From contig PXDC01000256.1 of assembly GCA_003565135.1 (NCBI GenBank), positions 1 through 32,460 on the forward strand: 32,460 bases of DNA, in the 5' to 3' direction. The translations under genes were made by a program, and so were the position numbers. Origin of the DNA: Verrucomicrobiota bacterium (GTDB lineage Bacteria; Verrucomicrobiota; Verrucomicrobiia; Opitutales; T3Sed10-336). Positions 8,038-17,012 of the stretch are shown here, one piece after another. The notes below the pieces were generated by a model. It had not been told where the DNA came from. It did no database searches and saw only the letters and a list, made by a program, of their open reading frames with translations. Each line of letters starts with the position of its first letter. Position 1 is the stretch's first letter.

Positions 8038-8146
8038 AATAATCGCAAGATGATCCTATTTCGCGGGCTGGCAAGGAGAGAAGCCGGTTTTTGTCGCTGA
8101 TAGTCTCCCCGTATCAGAACCGGGACGGGCCCGGCGCGGTTCGGGT

Positions 8147-9643
8147 TCAGGTCGCACTCCCGTCCGGTCCGCCCGCCGGGGCGTTCAGAAACCGGTGCAA
8201 CTGCTGCGCCCGGCGCGGTCCGATCCCGTCCACCTGGGCGATCTCTTGGGGAGTGGCTTTTTTCAGGCGGCTGAAGGAACGAAAATGTTTGAGCAGCGCT
8301 TCCCGCCGAACGGAACCGAGGCCGGGAAAATCGTCCAGGACGGACTCCCGCACCCGGCGACTGCGCAACGCCGCATTAAACGTGTTGGCGAACCGGTGGG
8401 CCTCGTCGCGTATCCGCTGAAGGAGCCGCAGGGCGCCGCTGGATTCGGGGAGATTGAGCGCCGGGCGCTCGTCGGTAAATACGATGGTTTCGCGCTTCTT
8501 GGCCAATCCGACGAGCGGCGGCGGTTCCAGCCCCTGCACGAGGAACGCCTTCAGCGCCGCCGCCACCTGCCCGCGTCCCCCGTCGATCACCACCAGGCCG
8601 GGAAACGGTTTTTCCTCCCCGGCCAGTCTCCGGTACCGGCGCCCCACCACTTCCTCCATCGCCCGGTAATCGTCGTTTCCCTCGAACGACCGGATCCGGT
8701 AACGGCGGTACTGGGCTTTCTCCGGTCGCCCGTCCACGAACTGCACCATGGACGCAACCGCGTAGGTGCCGGAAATATGGGAAATGTCGAAACACTCGAT
8801 CCGTTGCGGCGGCGTATCCAGCGCCAGCGCCTCCGCCAATTCCTCCAGGTCGGCCGCCGGTCCCGGTCCCCGGAGGGGATCGCGGGCGAACTTCCGGGTC
8901 TTCAGGAGGGGTTTCTCCAGGGCCGCGATGATATCCCGCAATTCCGCCGCCTTCTCAAACCGGCGTTTATCCGCGGCCCGCCGCATCTCCTCCTTCAACT
9001 GCTCCAGCCATTCCCGGGTCTTGCCCTCCAGGAAGCCACACGCCCGCTCGACCCGCTCGCGGTAGGCGGCGGGGGTCACCTCGTTCTCGAACCCGTACAG
9101 TTCCCCCCGAACGTCGTCGTAAAGCCGGTAACGCCCGTCGCCGAGACGAACCGGCGAAGCGTCGGCCAGGACCACCCCGAATTTCCGGCGCAGTTCGTGC
9201 AGGGTCTTGCGCAGCGGGCCGGCGTGGGCGAAGGGCCCGAAGTAGCGCGACCGTTCATCGGTACGATTCCGCACCAGGCGGAACCTGGGGATCTCCGAGC
9301 CCATGTCCACCCGCACGAGCAGAAACCGTTTGTCGTCGGTGAAATCCGTGTTGTACCGCGGTTTCCACTCCTTGATCAGCTTTCCCTCCAGGAGGATCGC
9401 CTCCGATTCCGACTTCACCTCGATGACCTCGAAATCCCTAATCAGCGAGACGAGGGCACGGATCTTGGGTTGGTCCACGCGGCGGCGCGACGGCTGAAAA
9501 TAGGTCGAGACGCGCTTCTTGAGATTCTTGGCCTTGCCCACGTAGAGAATGGTCCCCAGCCGGTCCTTCATCAGGTAAACGCCCGGAACCGGGGGAAGCC
9601 GGCGGACTTTTTCTTTGATTTTGCTGGAGGCGGCGTCTGGCAT
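8147..9643 (-). CDS. uvrC: UvrC excinuclease subunit, compact and without Fe-S cysteines
   Basis: Nucleotide-excision-repair endonuclease that cuts on both sides of UvrB-marked lesions. 498 aa, about 100 shorter than E. coli UvrC. Domains in order: GIY-YIG nuclease (PGVYLM at 20-25, LYVGKAKNLKKR at 33-44), UVR/UvrB-binding helix pair (about 208-243), RNase H-like nuclease (CFDISH 284-289, VVIDGGRGQ 351-359, RDEAHRFA 412-419) and tandem helix-hairpin-helix (about 436-488). The segment between the GIY-YIG domain and the UVR motif (about 150-195), where E. coli UvrC has four cysteines binding a 4Fe-4S cluster, contains no cysteine. The linker before the RNase H domain is also short. Divergent from cinA across 71 bp. 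Confidence 0.95.
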   Translation of the reverse strand: MPDAASSKIKEKVRRLPPVPGVYLMKDRLGTILYVGKAKNLKKRVSTYFQPSRRRVDQPKIRALVSLIRDFEVIEVKSESEAILLEGKLIKEWKPRYNTDFTDDKRFLLVRVDMGSEIPRFRLVRNRTDERSRYFGPFAHAGPLRKTLHELRRKFGVVLADASPVRLGDGRYRLYDDVRGELYGFENEVTPAAYRERVERACGFLEGKTREWLEQLKEEMRRAADKRRFEKAAELRDIIAALEKPLLKTRKFARDPLRGPGPAADLEELAEALALDTPPQRIECFDISHISGTYAVASMVQFVDGRPEKAQYRRYRIRSFEGNDDYRAMEEVVGRRYRRLAGEEKPFPGLVVIDGGRGQVAAALKAFLVQGLEPPPLVGLAKKRETIVFTDERPALNLPESSGALRLLQRIRDEAHRFANTFNAALRSRRVRESVLDDFPGLGSVRREALLKHFRSFSRLKKATPQEIAQVDGIGPRRAQQLHRFLNAPAGGPDGSAT

Positions 9644-9703
9644 TTTCCCGAAAGGTATGTATCTTACCCCGGAAGGGCGAATTTCGTCATTTCAAAAAGC
9701 GAG

Positions 9704-9714
9704 TATAACAGGAA
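9704..9714 (+). promoter_or_regulatory. Possible -10 element adjoining the cinA start
   Basis: TATAAC (9704-9709) is followed by five bases and then the cinA ATG. AGGA just before the ATG is too close to act as a normal Shine-Dalgarno. A good -35 is not evident. If used, the transcript would be leaderless or nearly so. Confidence 0.3.
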
Positions 9715-10983
9715 ATGGGCTGCGGCAAAAATGTGGAAGTGATTACGATCGGAAACGAGCTCCTGCTGGGGCGAACGTCCGACCAGCACCTTGCCTACCT
9801 GGGTGAACTTCTCAGCAAACACCGCGTCGAAATCCGGCGCAGCGTGGTGGTCACGGACGAGGCCGAAGCCATCAGGAAGGAAGTGCTCGAGAGTTGGAAC
9901 CAGGCCGACATCGTTTTGACCACCGGCGGCCTGGGCCCGACCTCCGACGACTGCACGCGCGAGGCGGTCGCGCAAGCCCTCGGCGCGGAACTGGTCCGGG
10001 ACGAGGAAACGGTGCGCCGGCTCGAGCGCCGTTTCCAGCGCATGAACCGGCGCATGACGCCCAACAACCTCCGCCAGGCGCTGAAACCGGAGGGGGCCGA
10101 AACCATCATCAACGCCTACGGCACCGCCCCCGGGATCTGGTGGGAACGCGACGGGCGAATCCTCGTCATGCTTCCCGGTCCTCCCGAAGAGCTCCATCCG
10201 ATGTTCGAGAACGATGTGCTCCCGCGCCTGCGGGACCGCGGGCTGCTGGAGGAGGAAAGCCCCTACGTCGAGCTCCGCACCGTGGGAATCGGGGAATCGG
10301 CGCTGGAACACACGCTGCAACCGCTGCTGGCCGGTTACCCGGGGCTGACGATCGCCTTTCGCGCCCAGGACGCGATCGTCGATTGTCGCCTCAGTTCACG
10401 GAACGGGAAGTACACGCAGGAGGACCTGGAAACCCTGGCGGACGAATGCGCCGCCGCCCTGGGCGAGGATTTTGTGGCGTTCGGCTGCCAGATGCTGAGC
10501 AAAATCATCTCGGAGAAACTCCGGGAACGCGAGCAGGTGATGGCGGTGGCCGAGTCCTGTACCGGCGGCCTGCTGGCGAGTTGTTTTACCGATCTTCCCG
10601 GGGCCTCCAAGACCTTTGCCGGCGGCGTGGTCGCCTACAATAACGCCGCAAAGGTCCAGCTGCTGGGCGTCCCGGAATGCCTTTTGAACCAGCACGGCGC
10701 GGTCAGCGCGGAGGCCGCCGTGGCCATGGCCACCGGGGCGGCGGAACGCCTGTCGGCCGAATACGCCCTGAGCATCACCGGTTTCGCCGGGCCCGGCGGG
10801 GGCAACCCGGAAAACCCGGTCGGGACCATTTACCTCGGGCTGTACACGCCGCAGGGCGTCTGGTCGCGCAAGGTCAATTTCCAGGGAAGCCGGGCCACGG
10901 TCAAGTGCCGCGCGGTCAACGCCGCCCTCGACTGGCTGCGCCGGGAACTGCGCCGGCCGACCCCGGCCCTGGCCCGCGCCTGA
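9715..10983 (+). CDS. cinA: CinA, nicotinamide-nucleotide amidase / MoCF-domain protein
   Basis: Two-domain cytoplasmic protein of 422 aa, usual length. The N-terminal molybdopterin-binding-like domain (VITIGNELLLGR, VLTTGGLGPTSDD, VMLPGPPEEL) is linked to ADP-ribose pyrophosphatase activity in characterised CinA proteins. The C-terminal PncC domain (VAESCTGGLLAS with the catalytic Ser, GVVAYNNAAKVQLLGV, SITGFAGPGGG) deamidates NMN in pyridine-nucleotide salvage. The ATG at 9715 adds only about six residues before the conserved core and is the sole good start. The gene converges on holA, with ten bases between stop codons. Confidence 0.95.
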   Translation: MGCGKNVEVITIGNELLLGRTSDQHLAYLGELLSKHRVEIRRSVVVTDEAEAIRKEVLESWNQADIVLTTGGLGPTSDDCTREAVAQALGAELVRDEETVRRLERRFQRMNRRMTPNNLRQALKPEGAETIINAYGTAPGIWWERDGRILVMLPGPPEELHPMFENDVLPRLRDRGLLEEESPYVELRTVGIGESALEHTLQPLLAGYPGLTIAFRAQDAIVDCRLSSRNGKYTQEDLETLADECAAALGEDFVAFGCQMLSKIISEKLREREQVMAVAESCTGGLLASCFTDLPGASKTFAGGVVAYNNAAKVQLLGVPECLLNQHGAVSAEAAVAMATGAAERLSAEYALSITGFAGPGGGNPENPVGTIYLGLYTPQGVWSRKVNFQGSRATVKCRAVNAALDWLRRELRRPTPALARA

Positions 10984-10993
10984 GGCGGCAAGC

Positions 10994-12100
10994 CTACCGG
11001 CCCAGGCAGCGGATCGCCATTTCCCGCATCACCGCTTCCTGCTCGTTCGGACGATCGAGGATGCCCTGGAAGGCGCGGATAAATTCGGTCTGGAAATCGA
11101 TCAGCCGCCGGAGCGAAAATCCCTCGGCTCCCCCGGCCAATTTGCCCAGGTACCAGAGATTCTGGGAGAAAACATTGTACCCGGACTTCGTGTCGAGATC
11201 GCCGAAGGCCTTCCGGTGGGCTTCCGCCGCCCGTTGAAATCGCGCCTTGTCCAGTCCCTGGTAGCCCACCCGGATCTCCCCGGCGTCCATCAGCGTCCGC
11301 AGCTGAATAAGCAGGCGGTTGCGATTCTGCAGGGTGGTGATCAGGCCGCGGGCGTCGTTCCCGGCAAAAAAATGGCGCCTTAGCGCGTCGAGCGTCCAGG
11401 AAAGATCGCGCGAGAAGAAGGCCTCGGCCGCCTCGAAAAAATCGCCCTCCCCGAAATTGGGCACGAGTTCGGCGACGTGTTTTTCCTCGATGCGCCCGCC
11501 ATCGCCGCCGAGGTAGGTGGCCAGCTTCCGCACCTCCTCCACCATCAAGCGGGTGTTCCCATTGACCTTGCCGATCAGGAGTGCCAGGGCGTCGGGGGCG
11601 ATCTCCACCCCGCACGCGGCGCACTCGCCGCGAACGACCTCCTCCAGAGCCCGCGCCTCCTCCTTGCGTCCGGCGGGACCGACCCAGTGAAACTCACCGT
11701 TCTTCTCGCACCACTTCGGGAAGGTGCGCCTGCGGTCAACGGGCGACGCCGTCACCAGGACGGTTACGGCGGCCGGATCGACCGCCTGCAGCAGTTCCTT
11801 GAGCCGCTCCACCTGCTTGAGCGTACCCTCCGCCCGTCCGGTTACGGAGTCGGCCAGGAAACAGACGTCCTTGAGCCAAACCGCTTTTTTCCCCCCGAAC
11901 ATCGGCAGTGTCTGCACGGCCTGGGCGAACTGCACGATGACGTTCTCGACCTCGTCCACCCGGTTGGCGTAGCCGTCCACCACCTCTTTCCCGAACTCGT
12001 CCTCGACCTCCCGGGTCAATTCACCAAATCGCTCCCGGCCGGCGCGGCCGACCAGGAAGTCGTCGTTTCCCCCGATGAAAATAAACGGTCTGCTCGCCAT
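10994..12100 (-). CDS. holA: DNA polymerase III subunit delta
   Basis: Clamp-loader subunit that opens the beta clamp, 368 aa. N-terminal FIFIGGNDDFLV matches the start of HolA. The AAA+-like middle contains KKAVWLKDVCFLAD, then LALLIGKVNGNTRLMVEEVRKLATYLG (shown in part: NTRLMVEEVRKL), the family's most conserved segment. The C-terminal helical collar includes RHFFAGNDARGLITTLQNR. A GGGG Shine-Dalgarno lies five bases before the ATG. Divergent from purB across 136 bp. The clamp gene dnaN lies in this same window but is not adjacent. Confidence 0.92.
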   Translation of the reverse strand: MASRPFIFIGGNDDFLVGRAGRERFGELTREVEDEFGKEVVDGYANRVDEVENVIVQFAQAVQTLPMFGGKKAVWLKDVCFLADSVTGRAEGTLKQVERLKELLQAVDPAAVTVLVTASPVDRRRTFPKWCEKNGEFHWVGPAGRKEEARALEEVVRGECAACGVEIAPDALALLIGKVNGNTRLMVEEVRKLATYLGGDGGRIEEKHVAELVPNFGEGDFFEAAEAFFSRDLSWTLDALRRHFFAGNDARGLITTLQNRNRLLIQLRTLMDAGEIRVGYQGLDKARFQRAAEAHRKAFGDLDTKSGYNVFSQNLWYLGKLAGGAEGFSLRRLIDFQTEFIRAFQGILDRPNEQEAVMREMAIRCLGR

Positions 12101-12236
12101 GATAACCCCTTCGACTTTGCCCGAGAAGGCGGTAAAAAGCTATGAAAAAGGACGCTTCGCCCCGCCCCCGCCGGAAACGCGGCACCGGGCTTTTTGACGT
12201 GCCATTTGCCGCCCCGCTCCGTACCGTCGGGTTCCT

Positions 12237-13655
12237 ATGATTCCGAACGTCCTTGCCGAACGCTACGCGTCCGAACCGATCAAATCCATCTGGTCCGCCG
12301 AGGGAAAGGTGCTGATCGAGCGCGATTTCTGGATCGCCGTGATGAAGGCCCAGCGCGAGCTGGGTCTCGATATTCCGGCCGAAGCCATCGCCGCCTACGA
12401 ACGGGTGCGGGATACGGTCGATCTCGATTCCATCCAGGAGCGCGAGCGCCGGACGCTGCACGACGTGAAAGCGAGGATTGAAGCGTTCTGCGACCTGGCC
12501 GGGCACCAGCACATCCACAAGGGCCTGACCAGCCGCGACCTGACCGAAAACGTGGAACAGCTCCAGGTTTACCGCTCGCTCCAGCTGATCCGGGTCAAAG
12601 CCGCCGCCGCGCTGAAACGGTTTGCCGACCAGGCGCGCCGGCACCGCGATCTGGTCATTACCGGCCGCACGCACAACGTGGCGGCGCAACCGACCACCTT
12701 CGGGAAACGCCTCGCCATGTCGGGACAGGAAGTGCTTACCGCCTTTCGCGGGCTCGAGGCCTTCATCGACCGCTACCCGGCGCGCGGGCTGAAGGGGGCG
12801 GTCGGCACCCAGCTCGACCTGATGACCCTGTTTCAGGGAGAGGAGGGAAAGGTCGCCGAGCTGGAAGGGAAAATCCTCGGCTACCTCGGCATCCGTCATT
12901 GTTTGAACAATACCGGCCAGGTTTATCCGCGCAGCATCGATTTTGAAACCGTCAGCCGGCTGTGCCAGTTGTCCGCCGGGGCGGGAAGTTTCGCCCGGAC
13001 ACTCCGTCTCATGGCGGGACACGAGCTGGCGAGCGAAGGGTTCGTGGAGGGGCAGGTCGGATCGTCCGCCATGCCGCACAAGATGAACAGCCGCAGTTGC
13101 GAGCGTATCAACGGTTTTCACACACTTCTCCAGGGGTACGTCACGATGACCGCGGCCCTCGCGGGCGACCAGTGGAACGAAGGAGACGTCTCCTGCTCGG
13201 TGGTTCGCCGGGTGGCCCTGCCCGATGCGTTTTTCGCCGCCGACGGGATGTTGGAAACGCTTCTGACCGTGCTCGGTAACCTCGAGCCCTACCCGGCGGT
13301 AATCGAGGAGGAAAACCGCCGTTACCTCCCGTTCCTCGCCACCACCACCATCCTCATGGAAGCCGTCCGCGCCGGCGCCGGAAGAGAGGAGGCTCACGAG
13401 GCCATCAAGGAGCACGCGCTCGCGGCCGTGCGGGCGCTCCGTTCGGGCGAGACGCGGGAAAACGACCTGGCCGACCGGCTGGCCGCCGATCCCCGTGTTC
13501 CCCTCGGAACGGAGGAACTCCGCGAAATTTTCGCCCGGCGTCGGGCATTTCTCGGCGCCGCACCCGCCCAGGTGGACCGGTTTATCGCGGAAACCGAAGA
13601 GGTCCTCTGCCGACACCCGGAGGCCGCCGATTACGAACCGGGGAAAATCCTCTGA
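12237..13655 (+). CDS. purB: Adenylosuccinate lyase
   Basis: Fumarase/aspartase superfamily enzyme, 472 aa. It releases fumarate from SAICAR and from adenylosuccinate in purine synthesis. The signature loop SSAMPHKMNSRSCERI carries the catalytic Ser. Also seen are GLTSRDLTENVEQ, the base-bearing TGRTHNVAAQPTTFGKR and QWNEGDVSCSVVRR. The sequence is nearer the long PurB type with MNSRSCER than the E. coli type. The ATG at 12237 is chosen because MIPNVLAERYAS is a typical PurB N-terminus. No clear Shine-Dalgarno. It converges with the Sel1-repeat gene. Confidence 0.95.
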   Translation: MIPNVLAERYASEPIKSIWSAEGKVLIERDFWIAVMKAQRELGLDIPAEAIAAYERVRDTVDLDSIQERERRTLHDVKARIEAFCDLAGHQHIHKGLTSRDLTENVEQLQVYRSLQLIRVKAAAALKRFADQARRHRDLVITGRTHNVAAQPTTFGKRLAMSGQEVLTAFRGLEAFIDRYPARGLKGAVGTQLDLMTLFQGEEGKVAELEGKILGYLGIRHCLNNTGQVYPRSIDFETVSRLCQLSAGAGSFARTLRLMAGHELASEGFVEGQVGSSAMPHKMNSRSCERINGFHTLLQGYVTMTAALAGDQWNEGDVSCSVVRRVALPDAFFAADGMLETLLTVLGNLEPYPAVIEEENRRYLPFLATTTILMEAVRAGAGREEAHEAIKEHALAAVRALRSGETRENDLADRLAADPRVPLGTEELREIFARRRAFLGAAPAQVDRFIAETEEVLCRHPEAADYEPGKIL

Positions 13656-13697
13656 CCGGTCGAGGAAGCACCCGACCGCAAGGCCGGCCGCCGCCCC

Positions 13698-14555
13698 CTA
13701 CGGTTCCCCGGTTTCCGCTTCGTCCGGGATCGTGACCGGCGGGGTCCAGGGCCGCCGCATATCCTTTTGCAGTTCGCCCGCCCGCCGCAGGGCGCTCCGG
13801 ATCTCCGCCGAATCGAGGTGGCGGACAATGTACCGGAGGGTTTCCGGATCGCCGCCGTTGACCATGGACAGGTAACACCAGGCGTAGGCTTCGACAAAAC
13901 TCTGGCGCACACTGCGCCCGTAATAATACATCATGCCCAGGTTGTACTGGGCGCGGGAGTAGCCCTGGTCGGCCGCCATCCGGTACCATTTTACCGCTTC
14001 GGCCGCGTCCACCGCGACCCCTTCACCGTTGGCGTAGAGCACGCCCAGGTTGTTCTGCGCCGGCGCGTACCCCTGCTCACCCGCCACCCGGTACCATGCC
14101 GCGGCCTCGGCCTGGTCGCGTTCGACGCCCTCGCCGAGATCGTACATCATGGCCAAATTGTACTGCGACTTGGCATGACCGAGATCGGCCGCCCTCCGGT
14201 ACCAGCGCACCGCTTCTCCGAAATCCTGCTCGATTCCCCTCCCCTGGTCGTGCAGCACCGCGAGCCGGTACTGCGCGTCGACGTAGTCCTGTTCCGCCGC
14301 CATCCGGTACCAGCGCCGCGCCTCGTAATTGCTCTGAGGCTCGTCCCGCTGGGTTTCATACCACCACCCGAGGTAGAACTGGACCCCCGGATCCCCCGCC
14401 TCGCCCTCGTCGATGAGATCCTGCAGGGTGCGACCGCCGTCGGGATTCGACACCGGGTTGGCCGAATGGTCCGGATTCGCGGTCAAACAGCCCCCGAATA
14501 CGACCGATGCCGCCAAAAGCGCGCATAGAGAAAAAAGGGATCGGGAAAAAGTCAT
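13698..14555 (-). CDS. Sel1-repeat lipoprotein
   Basis: Predicted envelope lipoprotein of 285 aa. The start at 14555 is chosen over an upstream ATG (14627) because a GAGGTG Shine-Dalgarno precedes it and a signal peptide with lipobox begins there (MTFSRSLFSLCALL, then VFGGC). About five Sel1-like repeats of roughly 36 residues follow, each with the pattern A-x-x-W/Y-Y-R-x-A-A-x-x-G-Y/H-x-x-A-Q-x-N-L-G. They form a TPR-like solenoid that normally binds other proteins. The partner is unknown. The C-terminal tail is charged and Pro-rich. Apparently a single-gene unit. Confidence 0.87.
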   Translation of the reverse strand: MTFSRSLFSLCALLAASVVFGGCLTANPDHSANPVSNPDGGRTLQDLIDEGEAGDPGVQFYLGWWYETQRDEPQSNYEARRWYRMAAEQDYVDAQYRLAVLHDQGRGIEQDFGEAVRWYRRAADLGHAKSQYNLAMMYDLGEGVERDQAEAAAWYRVAGEQGYAPAQNNLGVLYANGEGVAVDAAEAVKWYRMAADQGYSRAQYNLGMMYYYGRSVRQSFVEAYAWCYLSMVNGGDPETLRYIVRHLDSAEIRSALRRAGELQKDMRRPWTPPVTIPDEAETGEP

Positions 14556-14650
14556 AGTCACCTCAAAAACGACGGGTTGCCGGACGGGCCGGAGATACGG
14601 AAGCAATAAATGGAAATCGCGATACATGATCGTTCAGGCCGAAGATTTTC

Positions 14651-14706
14651 GAAACACAACACCGCCCGGTACCGGTAAGAGAAAGCCGGACCGGACCGGT
14701 TGTTTC
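14651..14706 (-). terminator. Hairpin downstream of the membrane-protein gene
   Basis: An imperfect GC-rich inverted repeat is closed by GAAACA (14651-14656) and TGTTTC (14701-14706), with several CCGG blocks between. It lies just after the stop of the minus-strand gene ending at 14716. No T-tract follows, so action as an intrinsic terminator is uncertain. Confidence 0.3.
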
Positions 14707-14715
14707 AATCCAAAA

Positions 14716-15594
14716 TCAATACCGGTTCGTCGCCCCGAGATAACTGAGCATCCAGACTTCCTTCCAGACCCGGTAACGTCCCTCCCGCGTTATCTTACCT
14801 TGTTCGTCGCGCAGGTGGTGGGGAATCAGGAAACCCAATTCGGTGTTGACCTTCTCGAGCACGGACTGCTGGTGATTCAATTCGTCCACCGGGTCCGATG
14901 CAAACGGAACCACGTTCTCACGACAGGTTTCCAGTCTATGCCGGTGTTTTCGGATCAGCCGGACCAGCGACCGGGTCCACGGACGCCGTTCCACCCGCCA
15001 GTTTTCCGGGTAGAAGCCCCCGAAGGGAAGAAACAGATTGTCCGTCACCAGGCGCGTCCCCCCCTCCGTTTGCGAAGCCAGGCTGTAACAGGCGGACACA
15101 CTTCCGGTGCGGTTGGGAATGAACACCACCTGGAGACGGATCCTGCGCTCGGTGTCCTCGTAGACACAACTGCGGATCTTCAGGCCCATGCCGAGATCCG
15201 CCTGCACCGCCTGAACTTTCTTGTACCCGTTCTCCGCCAGCCAGTCCCGCACCAGGGTCAACCGCTGTTGCATGGGCCATTCCTGGCCGCTGTCATTGGC
15301 CGAGAAACGCGGGAACAAGGGGATATCGCTTTTACTTAAAGTGCTAATCGCAAGCCAATTATAGAGTGTCTCCAGGAGAAACCACACCATAAAAACCGTC
15401 GCCGCCAGTACCCAGTAAGGACGGTCGCTCCAACCGAATGCGTGCATCAGATAAGCCGCTGCGAGAGAAAAAAACACCCAGCGCAACCACCGGTTGAAAA
15501 TAGCCAGCACCGGCGACGCCCGCCGGCTGTTCCACCAGGCCGCCGACATCGAGAGCGCGGCTCCGAAAATGATAAAATACGCCAGTACGTCCAT
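14716..15594 (-). CDS. Unrecognised membrane protein with soluble C-terminus
   Basis: 292 aa, family not recognised. Three hydrophobic segments lie in the first 90 residues (FIIFGAALSMSAAW; WVFFSLAAAYLMHAF; WVLAATVFMVWFLLETLYNW). A soluble domain of about 200 residues follows, with alternating beta-like stretches (IRLQVVFIPN, SVSACYSLAS) and a charged helical tail. A GGGG element about 12 bases before the ATG may be its ribosome-binding site. It lies 70 bp downstream of dnaN on the same strand, so it could be co-transcribed. No catalytic motif seen. It is an open frame with codon use like its neighbours, so I think it is a real gene. Confidence 0.7.
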   Translation of the reverse strand: MDVLAYFIIFGAALSMSAAWWNSRRASPVLAIFNRWLRWVFFSLAAAYLMHAFGWSDRPYWVLAATVFMVWFLLETLYNWLAISTLSKSDIPLFPRFSANDSGQEWPMQQRLTLVRDWLAENGYKKVQAVQADLGMGLKIRSCVYEDTERRIRLQVVFIPNRTGSVSACYSLASQTEGGTRLVTDNLFLPFGGFYPENWRVERRPWTRSLVRLIRKHRHRLETCRENVVPFASDPVDELNHQQSVLEKVNTELGFLIPHHLRDEQGKITREGRYRVWKEVWMLSYLGATNRY

Positions 15595-15664
15595 CGTGAA
15601 TAACCCCGTCCGGCACGCGCGTTTTCCAACGCGGCGCCCGCTACATTGACACGAAGTCGGCGGG

Positions 15665-16789
15665 TCAGTTCAAACGCAGCGGCATGATCACACAAATAAA
15701 ATTGTCGAGGGTCTTGAAGACACCCGGACTCAGTTCGTCCTTGATTTCCAGGTAGACCTCGTCGTGCGGCAGCGCCTTCAGGGGATCCATCATAAACTGC
15801 GGATTAAAAGCGACTTGAACTTCAGGTCCCGCGTACTCGATGGCGATCGATTCATGGGATTCCCCGAAATCCGGACTGGAAGCGGTGATTTCCAGGCGGT
15901 TATCGGCCACTTTGATCCGCACCGTATTCGATTTCTCGCTGGTCACCAGGGCCGCCCGGTGGACGCATTGCAAAAGCAGTTCCCGGTCGAGTTTTATGCG
16001 CTGGTGGGTCTCCTTGGGAATAACTTGTTGATAATTGGGATAACTCCCCTCCACGATCTTGGAAACCAGGTAGATACTGTCCGCCAGGCCCTCTTTCTCG
16101 TTCTCCGTGTTGATCTCGAAGGCAACCTGACGGTCGTTGAAGGCGATTTTGACGTCCTTGCCCTTTTCCAGGAGACGGAGGAGTTCGGTGACCGTTTTGG
16201 CGGGTATGATGATGTTCCCCGCATGCTCGGCCGGAAAATCCAATTCCCGTCCGATCAGGGCCAACCGGCGCCCATCCGTCGCCACCAGGGTGAGTTTTCC
16301 TTCCTGGAAACTGAAATAGACCCCGTTGAGGATGTAGCGGGTCTCATCGCTCGACTGGGCGTACGAAACACTCTTGAGCATGCGAACGAGATCCTCCTGG
16401 CCCATGACAAAGGAACGTTCGTCCGAAAAGGTCGGCAGCGGGGGAAATTCCTCCTGGCCGATCCCCATGATCCGGAACGTGGACCCGCCCGACGCGATCT
16501 TTGTCTGGTGGGTGGAGCCCGCATCGATCGAGACGTCGACGTTCGGCAGCTCGCGAATGATCGTCGCGAGGCGGCGAACCGGCAGGGTGATGGCCCCCGG
16601 TTGCTCGATGTCCGCCTTGATCCGGCAGCGGATTCCCATGTCCAGGTTCGTCGTGCTGAGGGAAATATGCCCCTCGGCGGCCTCGATCAAAACGTTGCTG
16701 AGGATCGGCATCGTCGCCCGGGAGCCCACCACGTTGAGAACCTGCTGGAGACCAACGCTAAAATGATCGCGGTTGATTTTGAATTTCAT
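15665..16789 (-). CDS. dnaN: DNA polymerase III beta sliding clamp
   Basis: Ring-shaped processivity factor of the replicase, 374 aa, normal length. The N-terminus [32 protein letters not shown] (seen in part as [13 protein letters not shown] and [12 protein letters not shown]) and the C-terminus [16 protein letters not shown] (the conserved VIMPLR end) are diagnostic. Three clamp domains of about 120 residues are complete. Its upstream neighbour on the same strand is pssA, 223 bp away, not dnaA, so the classical dnaA-dnaN pair is broken up in this genome. Confidence 0.96.
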   Translation of the reverse strand: MKFKINRDHFSVGLQQVLNVVGSRATMPILSNVLIEAAEGHISLSTTNLDMGIRCRIKADIEQPGAITLPVRRLATIIRELPNVDVSIDAGSTHQTKIASGGSTFRIMGIGQEEFPPLPTFSDERSFVMGQEDLVRMLKSVSYAQSSDETRYILNGVYFSFQEGKLTLVATDGRRLALIGRELDFPAEHAGNIIIPAKTVTELLRLLEKGKDVKIAFNDRQVAFEINTENEKEGLADSIYLVSKIVEGSYPNYQQVIPKETHQRIKLDRELLLQCVHRAALVTSEKSNTVRIKVADNRLEITASSPDFGESHESIAIEYAGPEVQVAFNPQFMMDPLKALPHDEVYLEIKDELSPGVFKTLDNFICVIMPLRLN

Positions 16790-17012
16790 GCTGGAGGCCT
16801 AGTTAGCGGAAAATCTTTTCAAGTGACAACAAGATTTAACTGTCCGGAATAATAGAGAGAAAGAGTCTTTAAATTCATCTTCTTATTAAGGGTTGTGAAA
16901 AACGGCAATGACTCCCGGGAAGCCTTGCCGCGGGCGGCGGGGAACCCGGTCGGGCCTGTCAGTAACTTTCGGGAAAAAAAGAGGAATCGGGTTTTTTTTA
17001 ACACGGGAGAAC
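16790..17012 (-). promoter_or_regulatory. AT-rich leader upstream of dnaN
   Basis: This 223-bp gap is the most AT-rich stretch of the window. On the minus strand it has a TATTAT -10-like hexamer (plus coordinates 16849-16854) and one sequence fitting the DnaA-box consensus TTWTNCACA (16894-16902, read TTTTTCACA). One box is not enough to call an origin. It probably holds the dnaN promoter, perhaps DnaA-responsive. Confidence 0.35.

Noticed and set aside
8195-9742. Long frame antisense to uvrC
   Set aside because: Shadow of a complete UvrC; no recognisable motif.
12021-13616. Long frame antisense to purB
   Set aside because: Shadow of a complete PurB; low-complexity, no motif.
16790-17012. 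Replication origin beside dnaN
   Set aside because: AT-rich, but only one DnaA-box-like site, no cluster and no repeated 13-mers; kept only as a probable promoter region.
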